Part shown: one piece after another, positions 7,824 to 15,012 of the stretch
Numbering within the stretch: position 1 is the first letter of the stretch
How the letters are laid out: each line of letters begins with the position of its first letter
DNA from: Ruminococcus sp.
GTDB taxonomy: Bacteria; Bacillota; Clostridia; Oscillospirales; Ruminococcaceae
Assembly: GCA_017470905.1 (NCBI GenBank)
Contig: JAFUXL010000025.1
Span: 1-35,118, forward strand
Direction: 5' to 3'
Length of the DNA stretch: 35,118 nucleotides
The notes under the pieces: model-generated
What the model was told of the DNA's origin: nothing
Databases searched by the model: none
What the model saw: the letters and a program-made list of their open reading frames with translations, nothing else
Made by a program: the position numbers and the translations under genes

Positions 7824-8378
7824 TTGAAATATTACTACATGATTGCTGATAATATTGCCGATACGGATTATATATTTCTCGACAGCGAAAAAGTCCCCGA
7901 TGACCTGAAATACGGCTGCCGCAGGAGTGAATTTCAATATATCCCGAAGGATTTATCCGTACTCGAAGCGGATATTTCGTGCGGCGGCAGACTTCCCGAT
8001 TTCATGTATGACCCGGAAAATTATATTCCTCTCATATCGGACAGGCTTAAAAATCTTTTTGACGATATGGACATAAGAAATCTTTTTTACAGGAGAGTAA
8101 AAATTATCAAAAAAGGCGAAAGCTTTTCCGAAAGCTACTGGCTCGCCGTGCCGCCGAGAATTGACTGCATTGATTACGAAAAAAGCGTGATTGATGAGTT
8201 GTTCAACGAAACCGAAATACTCGCAATAGACGAATATAAAACGGGAAATTACGAGATATTCAAGGTATCGGGAGCTGCCGACAGCCAGATAATAGTTACG
8301 GAAAAGCTTAAAAATACAGTCGAAAAATACGGCTTTACAGAGGGCTTTGTATTCTTTGACGATGAAAATCTTATATAG
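7824..8378 (+). CDS. Imm11/DUF1629-like immunity protein
   Basis: The 184-residue protein starts at TTG (7824) with an AGGTGAT site 6 bases upstream. It has the pattern I associate with the Imm11 (DUF1629) family: an N-terminal stretch with scattered beta strands, a YWLAVPPRIDCIDYEKS segment in the middle, then a NYEIFKVSGAADSQIIVTE strand pair and a C-terminal GFTEGFVFFD. Imm11-type proteins neutralise polymorphic toxins and often sit just after them. Here it follows the PAAR-AHH toxin gene by 63 bases and precedes the structural genes, so it probably protects the producer from its own nuclease. The family assignment is by eye and the pairing is inferred from position. Confidence 0.6.
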   Translation: MKYYYMIADNIADTDYIFLDSEKVPDDLKYGCRRSEFQYIPKDLSVLEADISCGGRLPDFMYDPENYIPLISDRLKNLFDDMDIRNLFYRRVKIIKKGESFSESYWLAVPPRIDCIDYEKSVIDELFNETEILAIDEYKTGNYEIFKVSGAADSQIIVTEKLKNTVEKYGFTEGFVFFDDENLI

Positions 8379-8390
8379 GAGCGTGTTAAA

Positions 8391-10646
8391 ATGTCAGATT
8401 ATATCAGACAGTCAAGCAAAACCATACTGTTTGAAGAATTTAGCAGAGCCGACGGTGTGCCGAGGCTTGATTTTATACTGCGTGGCGATGATGACATCGA
8501 CCACGAGAATGTAAAGAAAATGCTCACAGTCCACACCTTTGAGGAATTTATGGAGAAATTCGACCCGAAATATTATGAATATACCGATATGTACAGGGAC
8601 GAGGCAACAGGGGAGGAGGTACCGCATTTCGGTTATACAATCGACAGACCCTCCAATATGAACGGTGTGAGCGAAAAATGTCTTGCAGACCAGCCCTTTT
8701 ATAAAGCTGTCATGAAAATCTATGAGGACAAGGGCATGAGCGGCAAAAATGACATGGATTTCGCCTTTGATGAAATTACAAGCCGTGTCTATGACCCCTC
8801 AAAGGCTATGAAGGATGCGCAGGATATAAGGGCATCTCTTGCGTATAATTACGGCGAATATCAGAAACTTCAGGATAACGGAGGAAATGCCGAGGATAAG
8901 AATTACTATGCAAAAGAGATTAAAAAGCTTGAGAAAAGAATTGTCAGCGACTATCTCTCCGTAAGTCAGTTTAATCTTCTGCCCCTTGCGATAAAGGATA
9001 CCGAGGACAGGATAGAAAGAGCAGGCGGCGGCGAAAATATCTCCGAAAGCGGCACGGAAATATCGTACAGGAGACTGAAAAGCATAACATTCGGTTCGGA
9101 CGGCTCACCGAGCTATAATTACTATGAAAAATCCGAAAACGATACCCTTATGATTGAAACCTCCGCAGACGGCGGAGTAAAATCCCTGCCGTATGTAATA
9201 TCGAACCTTTTCGATGCCGCTGCCGAAAAACAGAAAAATAAGCTTGTAATTCTCGATGATGCAGGCAGCACCAAACTTATGAAAAATATGATAATATCCG
9301 TATTCGGCGGAAAAAGTCCCGAAGAAGAGGATATACCCGTCAGTCAGCTTAAATCCAATCTTGAAAGCTACAAGCTTATGTACAGAGCATCGCAGCAGAG
9401 CTTTGCAAGGGGAGTGGTTTCGCTCGTTGAAAAGATACTCAATGTAAAGGCTCTTTTCGACAATGCAGGCGGAAAAGCCGATATTATCGTTTCAAACTGC
9501 AAAATTGACGCTCTTGCCGAAAACGAAAAATTCAGGAAATTCATAACGGAAGAGGGCAACAACTACACCAACGAGAGAATATGGTTTTCAGTCATACCCT
9601 CCGTTTATCATTCCGAATTTGTCGAAATTGAGGGCATTGAGGAAGAAATTTCGGTTGATGACAATGTATTTGACGATGATATATTCGGCGATGACGATGA
9701 GGAAAACACATCGTCAGACAAGGGCGCATTTCAGCTTGTTCCTTTTTCATCGCTCAAATCAGCCCTTAAACTGCTCGGAGAAAGCGATATTATCACGTTT
9801 TTCAATTTCAAGGGCTGTGATGCCACCGCAAAAGTAAATGCCGGGATTGTCAGAGCCTACAAGAGAGAAACGGAAAGCATATCCAACAGCGAATACGGAA
9901 GATATTCTGTTTTCTGCTATCCCAATTTCACCGTTCTCCCCAAAAGGAACACCACTGTAACAATCGGAAACGATACGATAAAGCTCCCGGCAGTCTATGC
10001 GGATGCATCATACATAGCCTGCGGACTTGCGATACAGAGCCAGAATATCGACATTCTCAAGCAAAAGGGCTTCAATATCAATACGGGACTTAGCCAGCCT
10101 GTGAGATTTGACTTTGAAAGGGAATTTGTCACGAAATATTCCGACAGACCGCAGCTCTCTCAGGTTTTCCATACAAATATGAACAGGTCAAAGGTTATGC
10201 CCTGGAACAGCGAGACAAAGCAGGAGGTTCTCAAGGACGGCGGTTTCGGCTTCTGTTTCTGCACCGATGAAAAATATTATGACTATATGGGCAGAAAGGG
10301 CATAAAACAGGAAAACGCATATGTCCTCAAAGCAAGGACTCTCGGAAAAGACGGCGTTAAGGACGAGACAGGAAACGAAACGGGCGAAAAAAGATACCGT
10401 CCGCTTTTCAAATCAATGGTGAACGTGTACTTTGAAAAACTCAAAAAAATGCTCAGTTCCTCACAGATAAAGGAAGAGTGCAAGAAATATATGAATACCG
10501 CAAAGGACTGCATAAACAATGTGGTTTTCTCATCAAGGTACAGCGACATCAAAACTGATGAAGTTATCGAATGCAGTGTGAGGGCTGTATCTATTTCATA
10601 CGACAGTGATTTTGACGAGGTTGACCTCACCGTTGAGGAAAATTAA
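8391..10646 (+). CDS. large sheath-like protein of the contractile system (candidate)
   Basis: I do not find a textbook signature, but several points suggest a contractile sheath. It lies directly before the tube gene. The N-terminal TVHTFEEFMEKFDPKYYEY recalls the start of TssB/TssC sheath proteins. The middle has a Rossmann-like beta/alpha rhythm (KLVILDDAGST; KADIIVSNCKID). The last 150 residues have a two-strand/helix end (FKSMVNVYFEKLKKM, then ECSVRAVSISYDSDFDEVDL) like the interlocking 'handshake' domain. At 751 residues it is larger than TssC (about 490) and could combine TssB- and TssC-like parts or carry an extra domain. An acidic insert at about 420-440 (DDNVFDDDIFGDDDEEN) looks like a flexible exposed loop. 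It starts at an ATG with an AGGAGCG site, 12 bases after the immunity gene. No membrane segment is seen. Confidence 0.45.
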   Translation: MSDYIRQSSKTILFEEFSRADGVPRLDFILRGDDDIDHENVKKMLTVHTFEEFMEKFDPKYYEYTDMYRDEATGEEVPHFGYTIDRPSNMNGVSEKCLADQPFYKAVMKIYEDKGMSGKNDMDFAFDEITSRVYDPSKAMKDAQDIRASLAYNYGEYQKLQDNGGNAEDKNYYAKEIKKLEKRIVSDYLSVSQFNLLPLAIKDTEDRIERAGGGENISESGTEISYRRLKSITFGSDGSPSYNYYEKSENDTLMIETSADGGVKSLPYVISNLFDAAAEKQKNKLVILDDAGSTKLMKNMIISVFGGKSPEEEDIPVSQLKSNLESYKLMYRASQQSFARGVVSLVEKILNVKALFDNAGGKADIIVSNCKIDALAENEKFRKFITEEGNNYTNERIWFSVIPSVYHSEFVEIEGIEEEISVDDNVFDDDIFGDDDEENTSSDKGAFQLVPFSSLKSALKLLGESDIITFFNFKGCDATAKVNAGIVRAYKRETESISNSEYGRYSVFCYPNFTVLPKRNTTVTIGNDTIKLPAVYADASYIACGLAIQSQNIDILKQKGFNINTGLSQPVRFDFEREFVTKYSDRPQLSQVFHTNMNRSKVMPWNSETKQEVLKDGGFGFCFCTDEKYYDYMGRKGIKQENAYVLKARTLGKDGVKDETGNETGEKRYRPLFKSMVNVYFEKLKKMLSSSQIKEECKKYMNTAKDCINNVVFSSRYSDIKTDEVIECSVRAVSISYDSDFDEVDLTVEEN

Positions 10647-10680
10647 CAAATAGAATATCCCCAGCCTGCTGAGGAGGAAT

Positions 10681-10774
10681 GAGGAAATTTTTGCCCTTGC
10701 CGTGCGAACGAACGAAGCTTTGCGGAGAGAGTGAGCAGGCAAGCAGCAAAAGGCAAAAATTTACGATTTAAAAT
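10681..10774 (+). repeat. structured tandem element, copy 1
   Basis: The outer stem is 11 bp (AAATTTTTGCC 10685-10695 with GGCAAAAATTT 10752-10762). The inner stem is CTTGCC (10696-10701) with GGCAAG (10738-10743), extendable by TGC/GCA. The apical region contains GAAGCTTTGCGGAG. It ends in ACGATTTAAAAT (10763-10774). It starts 34 bases after the sheath-like gene. Confidence 0.8.
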
Positions 10775-10776
10775 AA

Positions 10777-10872
10777 GAGGAAAGTTTGCGCCCTTGTCAT
10801 GAGAGAGAACGGAGCTTTGCGGAGTGAACGGAATGACAAGCCTTTAAAGGCGCAAACTTTACGATTTAAAAT
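10777..10872 (+). repeat. structured tandem element, copy 2, abutting the tube-gene ribosome binding site
   Basis: It has the same architecture as copy 1 with different stem sequences. The outer stem is 12 bp (AAAGTTTGCGCC 10781-10792 with GGCGCAAACTTT 10849-10860), and the inner stem is 8 bp (CTTGTCAT 10793-10800 with ATGACAAG 10833-10840). The apical GGAGCTTTGCGGAG is shared, and so is the terminal ACGATTTAAAAT (10861-10872). The GGAGG of the tube gene begins one base later. Confidence 0.8.
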
Positions 10873-10882
10873 GGAGGCAATT

Positions 10883-11347
10883 ATGTATTACGAAGTAAAA
10901 ATATCATCGGAAACGGGAAAGGAAATCGTTTTTGACTGCAAAAGCGGCAGCAAGCTCAACAATGCTTTCAGAAACCTCAGCATAAAAAGCGATACCCCTG
11001 CATTAAACGTCAAAAACCGTGCCTCGAATGTACTCGTAAGAATACATTTTGAAATGGAAATAATCCCCCAGACAAAGGATAAATGCAGGGACCTTATGGA
11101 ATGGTCGCTCATCTCGTCGGGAGAGGAAGTCTACAGGACAATCACTGTGAATGTAATGGACTCCAAGTCCGTCCCCATGAGGTCGTATAAAATCAATGAG
11201 GTTTTCGTTGAGGACTATGAGGAAAAATTCGTCATAGGCGAGGGCAGCGAAGATGATGAAAGAACGGATTACGGATATTTCGTCCTCGATTTGATACAGG
11301 CATCGGGCGAAACCGAAAACATAAAGCAGGACGTTGATTTGATATGA
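10883..11347 (+). CDS. Hcp/TssD-like inner tube protein
   Basis: The start is the ATG at 10883 with GGAGG at 10873-10877; an upstream in-frame ATG at 10799 lies inside the structured repeat and is rejected. The 154-residue product is almost all beta strands with one helix in the middle (TKDKCRDLMEWSLISS). Its MRSYKINEVFVEDYEEKF strand pair is typical of Hcp, phage tail-tube and eCIS tube proteins, which stack as hexameric rings inside the sheath. The length is right for the family (about 150-170). It is followed by the VgrG-like spike, the usual tube-spike order. Identification rests on this motif and on context; it is not a close match to classical Hcp. Confidence 0.65.
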   Translation: MYYEVKISSETGKEIVFDCKSGSKLNNAFRNLSIKSDTPALNVKNRASNVLVRIHFEMEIIPQTKDKCRDLMEWSLISSGEEVYRTITVNVMDSKSVPMRSYKINEVFVEDYEEKFVIGEGSEDDERTDYGYFVLDLIQASGETENIKQDVDLI

Positions 11348-11383
11348 ATTATTCTCCCTCCGCTTTCGGGCGGAGGGAATAAT
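11348..11383 (+). promoter_or_regulatory. stable intercistronic hairpin between tube and spike genes
   Basis: ATTATT (11348-11353) and CCCTCCGC (11356-11363) pair with GCGGAGGG (11370-11377) and AATAAT (11378-11383), leaving a 2-nt bulge and a 6-nt loop. It begins right after the tube stop codon. No T tract follows, so it is not a classical terminator. It may stabilise the upstream tube mRNA or weaken expression of the spike. Confidence 0.65.
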
Positions 11384-11404
11384 ATGCGGAAAGGCGGCGG
11401 ACTT

Positions 11405-12802
11405 ATGATAAGAATATCGGGCTTTGAAAACTGCCTGCTGAATGATTTTTCCCTCGTGAAAAGGGCAAACTGTCATTCGGAATGTACCTTTAAGGTGATA
11501 CTCCCGTATGACAGCAGTCTGTCGGACAAAATAAACTCGGAAATAAGCATAGACAACGGAGGGGAATATATATTTTTCGGCTATATAGACGAAATTTCGG
11601 CTGATAATAATTTCGCAGGCACGGTGACTGTTTTTCATGCCGTGTCGTATTCAAAAAAATCCGATATAAAGCCCATGAAAAGGATTTTCCAGAACCCCGA
11701 AAAAACTCTCGGCTCGGTGATGAATATAGTCTCGGACAAGGGCGGATATAAAACGGACTGCACCTGCGGCGAAAAATTTGAAATGCCCGTAATCCAGAAC
11801 GGCGAAACCGATTTTCGGTTCATGGTGCGCCTTTCCGAAGAAAAAAATCTCCGCCTTTATGTCTGCGACAGCATAAAAAGCGGAGATATACATTTTATCG
11901 CCGATAAATATACGGATAAATCCGCAGCCGATATAAACTCAGTACCCGAAAGACTGAATTTTCTAAGCGTATGCGACCCTAAAAACGGCGAAAATTATAC
12001 TGTCAAAAAAATAACGCTCTCCGGACAATATATCGAAATCGGCAGAAAAGTAAAATTCGGGGGCGAAACGGGATATGTCGTGCAGATGCGCATATATATG
12101 GAGGATTTTGCCTTTCATTACGAATATTTAATCTATCCCGAAAACAGACAGCCCGAATTTGAAATGCCCATGCTCCCCGAATATATCCTCATGAAAGCCG
12201 TGACCACCGAAAACGACTCGCAAAGTTCCGCTCATTCGGGAATGATAAAGGTCAGATTTGAATGTGATTATGACGACCCCGAACCCGATTGCCCTGTGTG
12301 GATACCCTATATCACTCCGTATTCATCGGAAAGGGGAGGAATTGTATTCATGCCCGAAAAGGACGACACGGTATATGTAACATACAGCTCCGGAACGATT
12401 TATGCCTCGGAATATTTCGGCGAAAAGCCCCTTGACGGGAAATTCAGGGATTTTGACAAGAAATATATAAGCTTGTATAATAAGATTATAACATTTTCCG
12501 AGGAACAACTCGAAATACGTTCCGATGAAAATACAATTTCGCTGACAAAGGACAGTATAAGTCTCAATTCAGGTGATACCTCTGTTGAGCTTAACTCAAA
12601 AGGCATAACATTCAAAGTAAAGGACTGCGTTTTCAAAATGGACGAAAAATCCGCAAGGCTCGATACGGGAGACAGCAAGCTGAATATCGGCAGCGATATG
12701 ACCGCAGAAAGCAATAATGTGAAAATCAGCGGCAGCGGCAATATATCCGTCAAATCAGGAAAGGAAGTCCTGATAAGCGGAACCAAAATACATCTGAAAT
12801 GA
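11405..12802 (+). CDS. VgrG-like spike protein (gp27/gp5-like)
   Basis: I choose the ATG at 11405 (MIRISGFE), because the upstream ATG at 11384 would translate purine-rich binding-site sequence (KGGG). That other start does have GGAGGG, which is buried in the hairpin. The 465-residue protein has the classical spike order: a gp27/gpD-like hub (about 1-240), an OB-fold gp5 domain (about 258-340) with GMIKVRFECDYDD and WIPYITPYSSERGGIVFMPE, and a C-terminal needle of short beta repeats (about 350-465; SISLNSGDTSVELNSKG, KISGSGNISVKSG). VgrG trimers form the piercing tip and the PAAR-like protein caps them. Ten bases separate it from the next gene. Confidence 0.85.
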   Translation: MIRISGFENCLLNDFSLVKRANCHSECTFKVILPYDSSLSDKINSEISIDNGGEYIFFGYIDEISADNNFAGTVTVFHAVSYSKKSDIKPMKRIFQNPEKTLGSVMNIVSDKGGYKTDCTCGEKFEMPVIQNGETDFRFMVRLSEEKNLRLYVCDSIKSGDIHFIADKYTDKSAADINSVPERLNFLSVCDPKNGENYTVKKITLSGQYIEIGRKVKFGGETGYVVQMRIYMEDFAFHYEYLIYPENRQPEFEMPMLPEYILMKAVTTENDSQSSAHSGMIKVRFECDYDDPEPDCPVWIPYITPYSSERGGIVFMPEKDDTVYVTYSSGTIYASEYFGEKPLDGKFRDFDKKYISLYNKIITFSEEQLEIRSDENTISLTKDSISLNSGDTSVELNSKGITFKVKDCVFKMDEKSARLDTGDSKLNIGSDMTAESNNVKISGSGNISVKSGKEVLISGTKIHLK

Positions 12803-12811
12803 GGTTATCTT

Positions 12812-14164
12812 ATGGCATACAGCCCTGATATTGAAAAAATCAGAACCGACCTTGAAAACGAAATGGAAAGGCTTGTGCGGGAAAGCGATGTAAACAGCAG
12901 GGAAACCAAAATCCTCCTCGAAAAGCTTTTCGGAAAATTAAGCGAATATAATAGTGAAAAAATTCAGCGACTGCATGAGGAGGCTGAAAATCAGATATTT
13001 TCACGGGAATATAATACAAAATTCCGCAGAATATATACTGCCCTCGCCGATAATAAAATTCTCGATATGATTGGAAATTTCTTTCCCGTTGCAGACCCGT
13101 CGCTTAAATTCGACATCGACAGGGGAGAGGTGAAACAGAAGGATTTCATAGGAGTATTCTTCAGCTGTTCGTATGATGAATTTATAAAATATACCGACAG
13201 CGGAACGTATGACAGGTACTACGATATATCTGTAGACGGCAGGGATACGAAGTGTTCGTTCAGGGTAAATTATTCGTTTACTGCGGCGGAAAAATTTCTT
13301 GCTATGGCGGCGGAGCAGTACGGTTTTGATTTTCCGCTGATATATTCGCCCTTTTCAAGACGCTTTGCTGAGCTTATAATACATGATGACGATATTGACA
13401 AATCAAAGATTAAAAGCATAGATTATAAATCGCTGTCCGAGGTCATAGAGGCGGATACTCTCACGCACACCCTCGTGTGGAATGTAAAAATCACCGAAAG
13501 AACTGTTCCGCCGCTGAAAGACAATGCCGATTTGCCGCAGGACAGTCTTGTATCATGTGAGAGGATTATCCCCTCAAAGGAATATGTATTCAAAAGCATT
13601 TACAAATGTCAGGAAAACGAATATATCATATTCGACGGCATTGATGCCGATAATACAGCCGTAACACGCAGAAAAGGCAAGAATGAAATATATGTCGTAT
13701 ATGATGCGCAGCAGAAAATAAATCCCGTCAGAAAGCTTTTAATATCCGAACCCGATGAGACAGAGCTTTCAAAATTCGGCATGAGCTTTGTGAATTATTT
13801 CAGCCCGTGTATTTTCAATAAAATACGTGTGAATACCTGTGCGGATATATTATATGTCACAGGCTGTTTCAACAATAATCCTTTCGGCGTGTCGGTAAGC
13901 GAGGATATAACCGTACTGCGTGACAATATCCCCGAAAATACAATCAGCGCATATAATCAGCCGCACAGATATTATAAATATCTGCCTTTCGGGAATTATA
14001 CGCAGAATAAACACAGAGGCATACCGGAGAGCAGGGGAGTGTGCTGTGTTCTGAAATTCTCAGGATACAGCATATTTGCAGAGGATTATGCAAGATATGT
14101 GCTTGAATATCTCAACGAAAAATACCCCGAATTTTACTGGGTCGGCGAATGGAGCAGGAAATGA
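12812..14164 (+). CDS. unrecognised protein of the contractile system operon, coiled-coil N terminus
   Basis: I do not recognise a family. The 450-residue protein begins with about 80 residues of charged helix likely to form a coiled coil (EKIRTDLENEMERL, ETKILLEKLFGKLSEY). Mixed alpha/beta sequence follows, with a notable cysteine-containing part (KIRVNTCADILYVTGCF; GVCCVLKFSGYSIFAEDYAR) and an aromatic C terminus. No signal peptide or membrane segment is seen. It lies 9 bases after the spike gene and overlaps the next gene, so it is clearly in the operon. Baseplate, chaperone/adaptor or spike-loading roles are possible from position alone. It starts at an ATG preceded by GAGGTTATCTT. Confidence 0.6.
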   Translation: MAYSPDIEKIRTDLENEMERLVRESDVNSRETKILLEKLFGKLSEYNSEKIQRLHEEAENQIFSREYNTKFRRIYTALADNKILDMIGNFFPVADPSLKFDIDRGEVKQKDFIGVFFSCSYDEFIKYTDSGTYDRYYDISVDGRDTKCSFRVNYSFTAAEKFLAMAAEQYGFDFPLIYSPFSRRFAELIIHDDDIDKSKIKSIDYKSLSEVIEADTLTHTLVWNVKITERTVPPLKDNADLPQDSLVSCERIIPSKEYVFKSIYKCQENEYIIFDGIDADNTAVTRRKGKNEIYVVYDAQQKINPVRKLLISEPDETELSKFGMSFVNYFSPCIFNKIRVNTCADILYVTGCFNNNPFGVSVSEDITVLRDNIPENTISAYNQPHRYYKYLPFGNYTQNKHRGIPESRGVCCVLKFSGYSIFAEDYARYVLEYLNEKYPEFYWVGEWSRK

Positions 14165-14868
14165 GCTATATATGGGAAAATTACAGCGGCAGCAGGAAAT
14201 TTGCCGTTTCGGAAAAAAATGTAAATTTCTGTTATGAAACATATCCCTGTGATGAAAATACATATTCCGTGAATACGGATATACGCTTTTCCGATATTTT
14301 CGGAGATGAACTTCCCTCAAACGAAAACAGCAGTGAAATATGCGGTCTTGTCATACATTATCTTGCGCATACGGATATTGTATGCGGAGCTGTTTCGGTT
14401 TCGCTCTGTGATAACATATATATGTGCGATATAAAAAACGGAAAATACGGAAGTGAAATACGCAGAAGATTTGAACTGCTTGATAATGCCGACAAAAACC
14501 TTTTTCTGCGGTATATGCATAAATATCACATCTCATGCGGAAGAAAGGATTATTTCGACAGGGTTTTCTTTGAGATGTTCGGCAAAAAAAACAACACTTT
14601 CAGGGAAAATGTTCACTATGACCCCGATTATACGGAAAATTCCGCAGAAATATACTATCAGCCCTCAAAGGATATATATTATTACTACTGTGGAGCAGAC
14701 GGAACGGACGAATATAATACAAACAGATTTGAACTCGCAAGAATGCTCTTCGCAGACTGCACAAAAAATATTATACCCGTATGGGGAAAATTTTGTTTCG
14801 GAATAATAGGCGAAAATAACCATGCCGCCGCTCCTGTTGTCGGACGGATAAAAATTATCTCGGAATGA
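14161..14868 (+). CDS. unrecognised last protein of the contractile system operon
   Basis: The 235-residue protein starts at the ATG at 14161 (MSYIWENYSG), which overlaps the upstream stop as ATGA; an ATG 12 bases earlier is also possible. I recognise no domain. It is rich in Tyr, Asn and Asp (IYYQPSKDIYYYYCG) with a beta-rich first half (VIHYLAHTDIVCGAVSVSLCD) and a helix-like middle (NADKNLFLRYMHKYH), and has no membrane segment. Its composition resembles the preceding 450-residue protein, and the two may form a complex. It ends the operon. No hairpin terminator is obvious in the 65 bases before the next promoter. Confidence 0.6.
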   Translation: MSYIWENYSGSRKFAVSEKNVNFCYETYPCDENTYSVNTDIRFSDIFGDELPSNENSSEICGLVIHYLAHTDIVCGAVSVSLCDNIYMCDIKNGKYGSEIRRRFELLDNADKNLFLRYMHKYHISCGRKDYFDRVFFEMFGKKNNTFRENVHYDPDYTENSAEIYYQPSKDIYYYYCGADGTDEYNTNRFELARMLFADCTKNIIPVWGKFCFGIIGENNHAAAPVVGRIKIISE

Positions 14869-14933
14869 GCGTTCTGCCGTAATTATAACCTTTGGCTATA
14901 TCAAATTATGAAAAAAATGTATGGTATTTCCGA

Positions 14934-14962
14934 TTGACAAAAAAGCGGTTTTGTTGTAAAAT
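14934..14962 (+). promoter_or_regulatory. promoter of the sulfite reductase gene
   Basis: TTGACA (14934-14939) and TAAAAT (14957-14962) are spaced 17 bases. The gene starts about 45 bases downstream of the expected transcription start. Confidence 0.7.
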
Positions 14963-15012
14963 ATTCATAGTATATCTATTATTTTAGTATGCAAACAGGG
15001 AGGATTTCTGAT

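Noticed and set aside
10799-10882. N-terminal extension of the tube protein from an ATG at 10799
   Set aside because: It lies entirely inside the second structured repeat, has no ribosome binding site, and the ATG at 10883 follows a clean GGAGG.
6446-14868. Ordinary prophage remnant instead of an injection system
   Set aside because: No capsid, terminase, portal, integrase or lysis genes are present. The PAAR-AHH toxin, immunity gene and T6SS-like spike order fit an injection system better, though the origin from a phage tail cannot be excluded.
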